In this document: one piece after another, positions 12,790-23,998 of the stretch | Numbering within the stretch: the first letter of the stretch is position 1 | Layout of the letters: each line of letters begins with the position of its first letter | From: Theropithecus gelada | Taxonomy: Eukaryota > Chordata > Mammalia > Primates > Cercopithecidae | DNA length: 64,000 bases | NCBI RefSeq assembly: GCF_003255815.1 | Contig: NC_037668.1 | Span: forward strand, 11,836,040 to 11,900,039 | Direction of reading: 5' to 3' | The notes under the pieces: model-generated | Told to the model about the DNA's origin: nothing | The model's database searches: none | The model's input: the letters and a program-made list of their open reading frames with translations, nothing else | Translations under genes and position numbers: made by a program

Positions 12790-13489
12790 ATACACTACAG
12801 TAAGGCTTGATGCTTACACCCTTTCTAATAGATGCATGTTGTCTCTTTAGATGTCTGGCCACAATACCATAACGTATGAACCTTTCATTTAATCTGCACA
12901 TCCCAAAGTAGAGAATATAATTGCTGGAGACCTGCAGGCACTATTAGCAGGGGAACTGCAAGGCTTTTCATATATTTGTTCTCACAAGGGAAGACTGTTT
13001 TCTCATAGACCATTTCTCTAGGGGCCGCTGTGTGACTATAAGTGGAAGGAATCTATCATAACCAAATTGTAGACAATAAAGCAAATCTGGCAGTGGCATG
13101 GGAGTTTTTTTGATTTCTACCCTAGAGATCAATGTGTACAATATGCATGATTGGTTTTCTCTGTTTAATGTCATCGTTGGGATGCCTAGGGATTTTGAAT
13201 TCTGCAGAGTCATTTTTGCCTTTAAATGGATTATTGACCTAGCTGTCCCCAATGTGTTAGCATACTTGCATTGAAAAGATTGAAAGGGAATGAGGGAGTC
13301 TCAAATTCTATTAGTAACTTTCTCTGTTCTATGAACTTACTGGTCTCAGTTGACTTGAAAGAAAGAATCTCCCCTACTGGCCTGAAAATAATTAAAAAAA
13401 AAAAAACCTAAAACTAAAACTAAATTGTGCCGATGTGCAAAATGGGCTTCATTCTTCAGGGCTGATAACAAGAACAGTTAAGAAACCAC
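12790..13489. other. Intergenic, nothing recognised
   Basis: No supported gene or identifiable repeat. Confidence 0.5.
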
Positions 13490-13638
13490 GGAGCCAGGTG
13501 CCGTATTGCATACCTGTAATCCCAGCCGCTCTGGAAGCTGAGATGGGAGGATAGTTTAAGCCCAGGAGTTCAAGGCTATAGTGCACCATGATGGTGTCTG
13601 TGTACTCAAGCCTGGGTGACATAGTGAGACCATGTTTC
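13490..13638 (+). mobile_element. Diverged Alu monomer
   Basis: An Alu-left-monomer-like sequence (CCTGTAATCCCAGCC, CCCAGGAGTTCAAGGC) of about 150 bp, ending before a T-rich stretch. Confidence 0.7.
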
Positions 13639-13640
13639 TG

Positions 13641-13920
13641 CTTTTTTTTTTGTTTTTTTTGTTTTTTTTAGTTGGAGTTTCACTCTTGTTGCCCAGGCTG
13701 GCATGCAATGGTGTGATCTTGGCTTACTGAAATATCTCTACTAAAAATATTAAAAAATTAAGCTGGGCATGGTGGCGGGCGCCTGTAGTCCCAGCTACTC
13801 GGGAGGCTGAGGTAGGAGAATGGTGTGAACCCGGAAGGCGGAGCTTGCAGTGAACTGAGATCATGCCACTGCACTCCAGCCTGGGCAACAGAGTGAGCTC
13901 TGTCTCAAAAAAAAAAAAAA
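13641..13920. mobile_element. Fold-back Alu chimera
   Basis: Positions 13641-13729 are the 3' end of an Alu in - orientation. At 13730 the sequence switches to + orientation and runs from the first monomer's middle linker through the 3' end and A tail (13920). The two copies of the right-monomer end face each other. Confidence 0.8.
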
Positions 13921-13933
13921 AGAAGAAGAAATA

Positions 13934-13988
<55 letters not shown>

Positions 13989-14008
13989 GAAGAAAGAAAG
14001 AAAGAAAG
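13921..14008 (+). repeat. (GAAA)n microsatellite
   Basis: About 88 bp of GAAA repeats with two GGAA interruptions, grown from the A tail of the preceding Alu. Confidence 0.93.
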
Positions 14009-15212
14009 GACAAACTAAAATACATGACTGTGTAGATGAGGAAGGACATGAAATGAAACAGGAAAAAGGTGACCTGAAAAGTTTTAAGAATTTTATGTTA
14101 TCATTGGTATTTTCCTCAAAATCACTTAAGTATCATAAAGCTTTGCAGGAAACCTTTGGTTTGGCTGCAAGGAGAGAATTCAGGACATACTCACCCAGTT
14201 GTTATCTGAGGGACTTCCTCTTAACAGCTCTTAATTTCAAAGATTATGTATCATAGCCTTGTTCCTCAACCAGACTGTAATCCTCTGGAGGGCAGGGACC
14301 ACCGATTCACTCAAACATTTTTGTTAGGCACCTGCTAGATGCTGGGGATGGTAAGTTGATACTTCCTGCCATCAAATCTTCCTACGCCAGCCACCTGCCT
14401 GCATCCCTGACTAGCGCCTGTTCGCCAGCTCCTGGGAACTACACTCTTCTAGAGACACCCTGTACTACCTCTTCTAGAGACACCCTGTACTTTTTGCTGA
14501 GCCCTCATGATGCCAACTGTCTGTTTGGATCAGCACCTGTTGTTTGCCTCAACATACGTTCTGCCTAATAGACCTTTCTCCCCATCCTTGGAGCCAGTCT
14601 ACCACCCCCACTTCTAACTGCCCCTCTCTGTTGGTATGTCTCCTTCAAGGTTCTAGACGCTATTAGGCTTCCCATCCGACTCCTTTCTGGGCTATGTTAC
14701 TTCACTCATAAAGATTTTCATTCCACAAGTGTTCATTGAGCTTCCACTTAGTGCCAGGAGCTGTGCCGGGTGATAAAGATACATGTTAATGGTTATCAGG
14801 CTGCTAAGAAAAACATAGGCATGTGAATAAGAATGTATAAGAAAATTCTACAAATGCCTCAAGAGATGTGTTAATGAGATAGAGGGGCACCAAAACGCAG
14901 GTGATCAATTTTTCCATGAGGTTGGGGTGGGCAGGTAAGATTTCATGAGTAAACATTAGATAAAGTAGCTTCAACTAGATCTCTGCTTCTACAGCAGTTC
15001 TTGACATTCTCACTTGACCACACTGCATTGCTGGTTAGAGATCGGGCAGCACTGGACAGAAGAGAGGGCAAGACAAGCTATCTGAGGGTATCTAGGTCTC
15101 ATCTCCAAATTGGGTTATTTATTCTTGTATTGTTGAGTAGTAAGGGTTCATTATGTGCTATGGATACATGTAATGAACTATTATTTCATTATGTGATTTC
15201 CTCTAAATTAGC
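14009..15212. other. Intergenic, mostly unique DNA
   Basis: A possible L2 tail lies near 14265-14345 ('gtaatcctctggagggcagggacc'); the 25-bp duplication is listed. No gene. Confidence 0.45.
14444..14493 (+). repeat. 25-bp tandem duplication
   Basis: CTCTTCTAGAGACACCCTGT plus ACT occurs at 14444 and again at 14469, offset 25 bp. A recent local slippage event in otherwise unique DNA. Confidence 0.85.
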
Positions 15213-15498
15213 CTTTTTTTTTTTTTTTTTTTTTGACAGGGTCTCACTGTGTTGCCGAAGCTGGAGTGCACTGATGTGATCATGGCTCACTGCAGCCTCA
15301 ACCTCCTGGTCTCAAGCGATCCTCCTGCTTCAGCCTCCCATGTAGCTGGGATTACAGGTGCGCTCCACCACAGGTGGCTAATTTATTGAAATTTTAGTAG
15401 AGGCAGAGTTTCACCATATTGCCCAGGCTGGTCTTAAACTCCTGGGGTCTAGCCTCCTAAAGTACTGGGATTACAGGCATGAGCCACCATGCCAGGGC
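15213..15498 (-). mobile_element. AluJ-type element
   Basis: Diverged antisense Alu with a 20-base T tail at 15213-15234. Confidence 0.85.
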
Positions 15499-15899
15499 CT
15501 TCTAATTTAGTCTTGACGTCTCTCTTAGGATAGAGGCTATAAACTCTAGCCCTGGGCTTTGGGGAATTTGGTCATGGCTGCTTACAGTGTATCTTTCACG
15601 AGATACTTCTTTATCCTGACAGATGCTTTTGTTGCTGTCTGATCTGTGTCCAGTTTATTCCTACCAAGATGGCCACTCTCTAGGAGATCCCTGTCTAGTA
15701 AAGAAGTTAGATTTGAGTGTGTCAGTCAGGGGAGCCATGTAAGAGGCAGCACAGTAAAATGCATGAAGTAGTAGAAGCAGTGTATTGCTCACAGGTCCCA
15801 GAGGGAGGAGGGGAGCATACCAAGAGGAATGGAGAGCCACCTGGTACAAAAAAGCCCAACTTGTATTTAAAATGGATGCTGAGACAACATAAAACTATA
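15499..15899. other. Intergenic, nothing recognised
   Basis: Short unique stretch between an Alu and an L1 fragment. Confidence 0.5.
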
Positions 15900-16717
15900 C
15901 GAATTCAGTACCATCCCTTACAAATTATGATTTGTAAATATTTTCTCCCATTATGTAAGCTATCTTTTTACTTTCTTGATGATATTCTTTGAAACACAAA
16001 ATTTTTTATTTAAAGAAGTCTAATTTATTTTTGTTGCTGTTGTTGCTTGTACTTTGAATGCTGTATGTAAGAAGAGTTTGCCTGCACCAAAGTCACAAAG
16101 ATTTGCTCCTATATTTTCTCCTAAGACTTTTGTAGCTTTAGCTCTTAAATTTAGATCTCCAGTCTGTTTTAATAAACTTTTATAAATGGTATGAGGAAGG
16201 GTCCAACTTCGCTCTTTTACATGTAGGTACCCAGCAGTTCCAGCATCAATTTTTGAAAAGATTATTCTTTCTCTCATTGAATTGTCTTGACTCCCTTGTT
16301 GAAAATCAATTGAACATAATTATAAGGGGTTATATCTGAACTCTCAATTCTGCACTATTGATTTATAAGTCTATCTTTAGGCCAGCACCACACTGTCTTA
16401 ATTACTATAGTTCCGTAGTAGGTTTTAAAATCAGGAAGTGTGGATCCTCTAACTTTTTACTTTTTTTCAAGATTATTTTGGCTATTCTGGGTGCCTCACA
16501 TTTGTACATGAATTTGTGTTTAGTTTGTCGATTTTTGCATACAAGCCAGCTGGGATTTTTAGGGATTGTGTTGAATCTGTAAATCAATTTAGGGAGAATT
16601 GTCATTTTAACAATATCTAGTCTTCTGATCCATGAGCATGTATGTCTTTCCATTTATTTGGATCTTCTTTAAGTTATTTCAACAGTGTTCTATAATTTTT
16701 AGAGTACAAGATTTACC

Positions 16718-16846
16718 CTACTTTGGGAGGCTGGGGCTGGAGGATCACTTGAGCCCCATAGTTCGAGGCTGCAGTGAGTTATGATCATGCCACTGTACTC
16801 CAGGCTGGGTGACAGAGAGAGACTCTGTCTCTAAAACAACAACAAA
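16718..16846 (+). mobile_element. Alu monomer fragment
   Basis: CTTTGGGAGGCTGG to the CTCTGTCTCTAAAACAACAACA tail, inserted in the antisense L1. Confidence 0.75.
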
Positions 16847-16996
16847 AATGACTTACTTTTCTCTTACTAAATTTATTCCTATTTCTATTTTATAATTCCT
16901 GTTTTCTTGATGCTGCTGTCAATGGAATTATTTTCTAACTTTTTCAGATTTTTAATAAAGCATATAGAAGTACAATTCATTTTGTGTATTAATCTT

Positions 16997-17140
16997 TTTA
17001 TTTTTATTTCTTTTTTTTGTTTTTAGAGATATGAGCTCACTATGTTGCCCAGGCTGCTCTCAAATTTGTGGCCTCAAGAGATCATCCTGCCTTGGCCTTC
17101 CAAAGCTCTGGGATACAGGCACAAGGTAATATACCTGGCC
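16997..17140 (-). mobile_element. Monomeric Alu (FLAM type) with intact target duplication
   Basis: Single left-monomer Alu, antisense, with its tail on the left and GGCC end on the right. CATTTTGTGTATTAATCTT flanks it exactly on both sides (16978-16996 and 17141-17159). Confidence 0.85.
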
Positions 17141-18039
17141 CATTTTGTGTATTAATCTTAAATCTTACAACTTTTCTGAACTCATTTATTCGTTCTAATA
17201 GTTTAAGTAAATTTCTTAGTATTTTCTATATGCAAGATCATGTCATCTGCAAATAGAGTCAGTTTTACTTCTTCCTTTCCGATCTGGATGCATTTTATTT
17301 TATTTTCTTGCCTACTTGCCCTTCCAGCACACTGCTGAATAGAAGTGGTGAGAGCAGACATTCTTGTCTTATTCCCAAGCTTAGAGGGAAAGCTTTCAAT
17401 CTTCCATCATTAAATATGGTGTTAACAATTGTGGGTTTTTCACAGATTCCCTTTATCAGGTTGAGGAAGTTCCCCAGTATTCCTATCATGAAAGGATATT
17501 GGATTCTATCAAATCCTTTTCCTGCATCTATTGAGATATCGTATGATTTTTGTCCTTTAGTCTATTGATGCAGTATATTACATTAATTACATTTTGGATG
17601 TTAAACTGACTGTATTCCAGGAATAAATCCCACTTGGTCATGGTATATAATTCTTTTTACATGTTGTTGGATTCAGGTTTTCAGTACTTTGCAGAGGATT
17701 TTTGTGTATATCATCATAGAGAATATTGGTTTGGCCTTTAGTGTTGAAAAATGAGTTGGGAAGTGTTTACTCATCTTCTTTTTTTTTTTTTTTTTGGAAG
17801 AATATGTGAATAATTGATACTAATTATTTTTAAATACTAATTATTTCCAAACATGTTTGGAAGGCTCTGATGAACAGTCTTTTCATAATCTGAAAAGAGA
17901 GATTGCAATTGAACATTGCAGCCCAACCCATTCATGAGCTTGCATATGAAAATCTTGACCAAAAATACCAGTGAATCAAAAGTGACCAAAAAAATCACAG
18001 TGATACAGTAGGTTTATTTCAGGAATGAAAAGACAAAGT

Positions 18040-18795
18040 ACTATTTTTTAAATTTTTTTAATGTTTAATTGACAGATAATACTTTTATATATTTGTGGGG
18101 TACAATGTTATGATACATGTATACATTGTGGAATTATTAAGTCATGCTAATTAACATATTAATCACCTCACATACTTATTTATCTGTGATGAGAATGTTT
18201 AAAATCTACTTTTAACAATTTTGGTATATACAATAATTGTTATCAACCATAGCCACCATTCTGTGCAATAGATCACTAGAACTTATTCCTCCTAACTGAA
18301 TTTTGTATCCTTTAACCAACATCTCCTCTTTTCTCTTCCACCTCTCCTCCCTGCCCTCTAGCCTCTGGTAACCGCTAGTCTCACCTTCTCTATTTCTATG
18401 AGTTTGACTGATTTATTTATGTATTTGTTTTTGAGACAGAGTCTCACTGTGTCACCCAGGCTGGAGTACAGTGGCACGATCTCGGCTCACTGCAACTTCT
18501 GCCTCCCAGGTTCAAGCCATTGTCCTGCCTCAGCCTCCTGAGTAGCTGGAACTATAGGCACCCACCACCACACCCAGCTGATTTTTGTATTTTTAGTAGA
18601 GACAGGGTTTCACCTTGTTGGCCAGGCTGGTCTCAAACTCCTGACCTCAGGTGATCTACCTGCCTTGGCCTCCCAAAGTGCTGGGATTATAGGCGTGAGC
18701 CACCGTGCCTGGTTGTGTTTGACTTTTTTAGATTCCACAAATAAGTGAGATCATGTAATGTGTGTCTTTCTGTGCTGCCTTATTTCACTTAGCAT
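18040..18795 (-). mobile_element. L1 3' UTR fragment, antisense, split by an Alu
   Basis: 'tggggtacaatgttatgatacatg', 'tcacctcacatacttatt' and 'gcctctggtaaccgctag' are L1 3' UTR phrases. It belongs to a mid-age primate or older L1 family (L1PB/L1MA range). Confidence 0.65.
18411..18713 (-). mobile_element. AluS-type element in an L1 3' UTR
   Basis: Antisense Alu; GTTTGACT occurs on both sides, fitting a short target duplication. The L1 3' UTR resumes to about 18795. Confidence 0.85.
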
Positions 18796-18796
18796 A

Positions 18797-19255
18797 ATGA
18801 AGGAGAAAGTACTGCTAAATTGTCTATTAATATCAATAATAGGCCAAAAAAGAAAATCATACAAACTCAAATGATGCTGAAACAGCATTTGATAGACTAT
18901 TCATTCTGATAAAGGCTTTAAAAACTTACTCATAGAGGAAAGCTTCCTTAAAAATGGAAAAGAATATATACTTCAGACCAAGAGGCAACATTGTACTCAA
19001 TGGTGAATCATTGAAAGTCATCCCATTGTGATGCCTATTATCTCTATTATTATTTATTGTCATTTGAGAAGTCCTGGCTAATACATTAAGATATGACACA
19101 AAAATAAAAGGGGTGACATTTAGGAAGCAGAGCACAAATAATTGCTGTTTACAAGTGATAGTATCCACCAGGAACCTCGAAGAAATAAACTGAAAAAAAA
19201 GTTTAAATTAATACAGACAGAAGGTACAGTGGCCAGATCCAAGGTAAATATAATT
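18797..19255 (+). mobile_element. L1M fragment, sense (ORF2 reverse transcriptase)
   Basis: Sense-strand decayed ORF2: 'ggcaacattgtactcaatggtgaatcattgaaag' type sequence and 'gagaagtcctggctaat' match the reverse transcriptase region. Opposite orientation to its neighbour. Confidence 0.65.
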
Positions 19256-19299
19256 TGATAGTTTACTTTGCAAATAATAATAAAACCCATTTTACACAA

Positions 19300-19545
19300 G
19301 CACATGTTATGTGGTAGGCACTGTGCCAAATACTTTACGTGTACCATCTGATTTAACCTTCTTAAAGTCCTTCAGCCATTAATTAATGAAACTTTACAAC
19401 AAATCTTATAAGGTATGTGTTACCATTATCTCCACTTTATAGAAGAGGAAACTGGGGCTTTGGGATACAAATTAACTTGCTTAAGGCCACAAAGCTAGTA
19501 TAAAACAAAGCTAGAATCCACTAAGCTTCACTCTTCATTATTCTT
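19300..19545 (-). repeat. MIR
   Basis: 'taggcactgtgccaaatac', 'gaagaggaaactggggc' and 'taaggccacaaagctag' follow MIR in reverse orientation. Confidence 0.72.
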
Positions 19546-19744
19546 TCTTCATACCAATAATCATTGTTATTATTATCTTGACTGATATTATTATGTGCTG
19601 AAAGCGTGGGGGCAATTTTTTATGGGTCTCTCCCATTGCTCATCTTGTGAGCAGGGGCACCACTGATAGCCTTTGTTCCTGACTGTCTTTTCCAGGCTGT
19701 TTGTATAATGAATAGCCTTGGAAGCTAGAAGTGGTATCTCTATC

Positions 19745-19921
19745 TGTATCAGGACAAGCAACAGACAAAAACCCCTCAGACACCGAGATAGTAAAGGGAG
19801 TGGCTTTAATCAGCTGGGAGCATCGGCAGGCTAGCGTCTTAAAATCCCAGCTGGTCAGGTGCTCCACTTCTGTCCCTTTTAAGGGCTCACAACTCTAAGG
19901 GGGTCAGTGTGAGAGGGTCCT
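19745..19921 (-). repeat. Truncated 3' LTR of the provirus
   Basis: About 177 bp matching the R/U5-side part of the 5' LTR (24987-25163) with roughly a dozen differences by eye. The remaining 300 bp of U3 are missing: the envelope frame joins the LTR inside U3 near 19921 and its last ten codons are LTR sequence. This is a deletion joining env to mid-U3. Confidence 0.82.
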
Positions 19922-21301
19922 GAGAGTTCTCACTCTTATTTTTGCTACTTATGTCTTCTTGTGCAACAGATTGATAATGATTCATATGGTACACTTGTGC
20001 TGAAGCATTTTGGTGAACTAAGGTAGTGATGAAGCTTTTTATCATTTGAAGAAGTACAGGTAGCAAACAAGGGAGCAGTAAGCAGGTTTCTATTACTATT
20101 ATAACTCCTATTATAAGAGTTTTAAATCCTCCTAGTGCTGGGAGCCACCTTCTAAACATGGCTTCAGGGTCAAATCCGCGCTACACTTGTACGTGCACAT
20201 GTGCCAGTTTTGTCATATTTCTAACTATGTCTTTAACTACTTGCCTTTGATTATCTATGTGTAGACAGTAATTAGTAAGGTTAAATTTTTTATAGACCTT
20301 TCCTTCAGCTGCTAGCAAGCAGTCAAGAGCTAGTCTATTTTGATAGATAGCATTCCTCATCTGAGTTTCTTGCCAGGCTAGAACAGTCAAGGCTTGACCA
20401 GTTTTATTAGTGATGATTTCTGAAACAGCTTGCAACCGTATGATTCGATTGAGCATGTAAATGGGGGTCTGGTATCCCCATGAGCCGTCTTGTGCCTAAG
20501 TAGCAGGCCTATAATATTGTATGATTCTCTTAGGGAGCTATTCATTATTTTTCAATTTTTTTATAGCTATGCTTTTCTTTTTGTGGGAAGCATAGACAGG
20601 GAAGCCCAGGAGTTCACCTGTCTTTATGGGCAGTAGGAAGAAAGATGGTTTAATAGTGCCAATAACACAACTACCTGTCCAATGGTCAGGCAGCTTAGTG
20701 TAGGTTCTGTGTCCACATACCTAGTATACCCTAGTGGGGGCCGTCTAGTCCTGGTGGGATTCTGGGTGAGTTTAAGTGGTCTGCAACTTTGGAAATTTAC
20801 TGAATGGATTTTTATCTGTGTGGTTTGAACTCCGCCATGTAACTGTTTTTTGGTACTATTATACAATTTTTGTCCTAGGCAACTAAGTCATCCTACAGAA
20901 TGAGTGAATTCTTTCCTTTTTTTAGCTATGCAATATTGTCTAATAATTGAGATTTTAGAACCTAGAAATGATCAGGGTGATTCTTTTGGGCCAGGAATTT
21001 ATCAGGAACTGGGTCTGTAGGCACTAATTTTCAGGCTTCTTATGGCCATTGATCTCCTATTACAGTTCCTCCACAAACATAACATTGTGGCCTACATAGC
21101 ATTATACAAACAAGTTTCTTTTAGAGTCCCGGTACACTTATAATAACCATAAAATAATAGGACTGTAGCAATCTTTTGTCCTACCTCAGTGACTTGATGT
21201 ATATACTGGGAACAGTTCTCAGTCTGAGGAAGGTCAACTGAAGTCCTTACTGTACAAGTCCAAATTTTAAGGCAAATGAGTCCTGTGATGAGTTTTCTCA
21301 T
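19921..21301 (-). pseudogene. Envelope fragment B (HERV-E-like env), broken
   Basis: The piece begins MRKLITGLICLKIW (21301), a signal-peptide-like start, and continues through surface-subunit remnants (21301-21092, 20866-20624) to a transmembrane subunit. The latter is one frame from 20456 to 19887 broken by a single TAG at 20183-20181. It includes YQNRLALDCLL in the immunosuppressive/heptad region and a hydrophobic anchor (LIIGVIIVIETCLLLPCLL). In the disulphide motif region (NLTNYCL) only one Cys remains where a pair is expected. Other stops occur upstream, for example TAG near 20498-20496. The last codons run into LTR sequence. Not functional. Confidence 0.72.
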
Positions 21302-21963
21302 GCTTCGGCCATGTGTGGACCAGTCAGCTTCCGCGTGTGACTGGAGCAGAGCTTGTCGTTTTCTTCAGAGTCACTTTGCAGGGGCTGGCGAAGCTGCTCC
21401 CATCCATGTACAGCTTCCAGTCTACTGATGTTTAAGGATGGTCTCGGAGATTGGGCCCACTAGAATAAACTGAGTCCAATACCTCTACACAGTTATGTTT
21501 AACTGGATTCTCTGATACCAGGAGTAAGGTGGTGGGGTTCAAGGTGTTGCAAACTTCAATGGTTATGTGGGGATTTTCACAGAGCAAGCTTTGGTATCTA
21601 GTTAGTCTAGTATTCGTTAGCTAATGATGTCCTTTGGTATTTATTAAAGTCACCACAGCATGGCGGGGGGGGGCTTTACATTTAGTTTTTGCCTAAGCAT
21701 TAGCTTATCTGCTTCTTGTGCTAACAGGGCCATTGCTGCTAGGGCCCTTAGACATGGGGGCCAGCTTTTGGAAACCCCATCTAGTTGTTTTCAGAGATAG
21801 GCCACTGGCCTTGGCCAGGGCCCTACAGTCTGGGTTAAAACTCCATCTGCCATTTTTTTTTTTTTAGACACATAGAGTGCAAAAAGTTTTGTCAGGTCAG
21901 GTAGCCCCAGGGCTGGGGCCGACCTGAGTTTTCCTTTTAACTCATGAAAAGCTTGTTTCTGTT
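21302..21963 (-). pseudogene. pol fragment: reverse transcriptase connection and RNase H
   Basis: In the - strand the frame passes without a break from envelope fragment A into AFHELKGKLRSAPALGLPD, then (after a slip at an A run) GVLTQTVGPWPRPVAYLSKQ and SWPPCLRALAAMALLAQ. These match the end of gammaretroviral reverse transcriptase and the connection to RNase H. A later YMDGSS at about 21411-21393 fits the first catalytic aspartate motif of RNase H. Stops and frameshifts are abundant. Integrase is absent: the sequence moves directly to the envelope B start. Confidence 0.75.
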
Positions 21964-22713
21964 GGTTGTAATAGATGTAGTTTATCTAATTTACATTTTT
22001 ATTAACTATCACCCACTAAAATATTGACTTAAATTCTGTAGCTACTTGATTTAAAGCTTTAAATTGAGCCAGTATTCCTCGTGGGACTCCAATTGCATCT
22101 AAGTGGACGTGAGAGTCGAAAGACCTATAAGGGGGCTTCTCTCGCTTTATGATGTCTTATTATTCCTCCCTCTGGATGATGAAATGCCAGGGTGAAAGGG
22201 ATAACCAATTGGACTAAAGTATAAGTGCCACTCCAGTTATTCGGCAGAGTGCCCAGTAAAGGTCCACCACAATACCACCACACATCTGCTTGGGGATGAA
22301 CAAGGGCTGACTGATTGATAAGCTCTTGAAAATTCTTAAGCTCATCCTATCCCTTCAGGTCTCCAAGGAATGCTAAGGTTCCTCCTTGTCATGAGAGACA
22401 TGAAGTGAACTTAGTGTTGGGAGACAGAGGCTGGATGGCCCTTGGGGGCTGACCCACAAGGTGCCGGACTTTGGGATATAGCAGAGAGAGCTTGGCATGA
22501 CTTATTACTCCAGGCTGTAGAATCCTGAAAAAGAGCTACCATGGAGCCCATGTTAGGTCGACTGGAAGACCACCTTAGTGGAAAGGGGACAATCTGGGCC
22601 TCTGGCCTGCCATGTGCACAAACATAATAATTGCTTTTGTTTAACGCGCAGATGGAATATTTGATCCATTCCAACCAGGCATTTGCATCTTGGTGTGCTG
22701 TCTTAATTGCCAA
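21964..22713 (-). pseudogene. Envelope-like fragment A (surface to start of transmembrane subunit), upstream of pol
   Basis: The frame at 22713-22411 contains NAWLEWIKYSICALNKS and GRPEAQIVPFPLRWSS, followed in the same direction by WWYCGG, NNWSGTYTLVQLVIPF and SFDSHVHLDAIGVPRG, ending near INYIYYNQQ at about 21970. I recognise these as surface and early transmembrane regions of a gammaretrovirus-type envelope, and they differ from envelope B downstream. Several stops and frameshifts are present. Its place before a pol piece is not canonical and indicates recombination or internal rearrangement. Confidence 0.65.
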
Positions 22714-22739
22714 AGTTTGTTTTAAGTCTTTAACTTCTA

Positions 22740-23757
22740 TGATCCTCTAGTTAAATGAATATTTCCTTTAGCACCTATTTTTATTAGTCTTTAGACCACA
22801 GAAAGCTAAACACATTTTATATTTAATAATGCTTCTTGTATGATTTTTATACCAGATAAGCTAAATTTCACCTTTGTATTAATGTGCTATTAAGGTTAAT
22901 CTTAGTTTTAATAAAGCTTTGTATACATATTTATCCAATTTTTAATGTTTGACCATAAGGTAAGATTTTATAGACTCTTTTTAACCTTTTATAATTTTTG
23001 TTAAAGAGCAGGTTGTTGCTTTAAGAAAAGCCTGCTATGCTCTTATTTTAATGTCCAATTTACAGAAAAACTGGATTATACCTCTTTAACTTTAGCCAAT
23101 GTTTATACACAGATTTTTCTTTCCAATTAACATTTTAAAACTTGATTAAACCTTTAAAACAAATATACATATTTTTAACCTTTTAATATAGGTAAAAATT
23201 TATATTCTTATGCCTCCTTATAATTCTTTTATCAAAGGTATATTTTATTTTCCTTATACATGTTGCACATAAACTGTTTCTTCAATAGTACTCAGGAGGC
23301 CTTATTACTTTTAAATTATACAACATTTTTTGCATAAAAATTTTTTTATAACATTTTTTTCTTTCACAACTTTCGCAGACAATTCTTCGACACGTCTCAA
23401 CTTTCTGACCTACTACAAACATTTCTTTCTTTAAACAACCAGTTAATTTTTTTCAGGACAAGAATTTACTATATGACACTTTTTTTACGTAAATTCTGCC
23501 TCCCCGCTTCCCCCCCCCTTTTTTTTTTGAAGATAACCATTCTTTTTTTTTTTTTTTAAGTAAACTTTCTTTATGTCTGTGGACTAGACTGTCTAAGGCC
23601 ACAAGATTAGAAGTTACTGTAATACATGTTACCCTGTTAACTTTTAGCAAACTTTACTTTTGTTGAAAACCTTCTAAGTTTGGGATTTCAATTATCCTTT
23701 GCTATTAATAAGACCTTGTTCAGTCCAAATTAACTTAGAATTGGTATAGATGGCCCT
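22740..23757 (-). other. AT-rich proviral block of unassigned origin
   Basis: About 1 kb of AT-rich DNA where gag, protease and reverse transcriptase would be expected. No motif of those proteins is seen in any frame. A short frame on the - strand near 23740 reads through IYTNSKLIWTEQ, suggesting degraded coding sequence. The block may come from another ERV1 element within a mosaic, or be a decayed deletion remnant. Confidence 0.5.
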
Positions 23758-23985
23758 TTTCTCTCTCTCTCTCTCTCTCTCTTTGACTTTCTCTCTCTCT
23801 CTCTCTTTGACTTTCCTTTTGCCTCTGTCTCTTCTTCTCTTTCTGCTTCTCTCTTTTTCTGTCTCTCTCTTTTCTTGACTCCTTCTTTGTCTCTCTGTCT
23901 CTTCTTCTCTGTCTTTTCCTCTCTCTCTTTGACTCTTTTTCTCTCTGTCTCTTTCTTCTCTTTCTCTCTGCTGGTCTTTCCTTGC
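23758..23985 (-). repeat. CT-rich (+) / GA-rich (-) low-complexity tract inside the provirus
   Basis: About 230 bp of CTCTCT with interspersed TTTGACTTTC and CTTCTTCTC phrases on the + strand. It lies just 3' of the gag matrix piece in proviral orientation. Likely an expanded purine-rich part of gag or its non-coding replacement. Confidence 0.75.
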
Positions 23986-23998
23986 CTCTTCCAGTCGC

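Larger units (their letters stand above)
15900..17790 (-). mobile_element. L1 fragment, antisense (ORF2 reverse transcriptase to C-terminus)
   Basis: Broken antisense ORF2. Short frames include VIYRFNTIPKNPSW-like text (16653-16405) and SLGIRQECLLSPLLFSSVLE (17489-17295), the latter corresponding to the RQGCPLSP reverse transcriptase motif with Gly-Cys altered. Interrupted by Alu monomers at 16718 and 16997. Confidence 0.78.

Noticed and set aside
13921..14008. Possible CRISPR or satellite array
   Set aside because: It is a simple GAAA microsatellite grown from an Alu tail.
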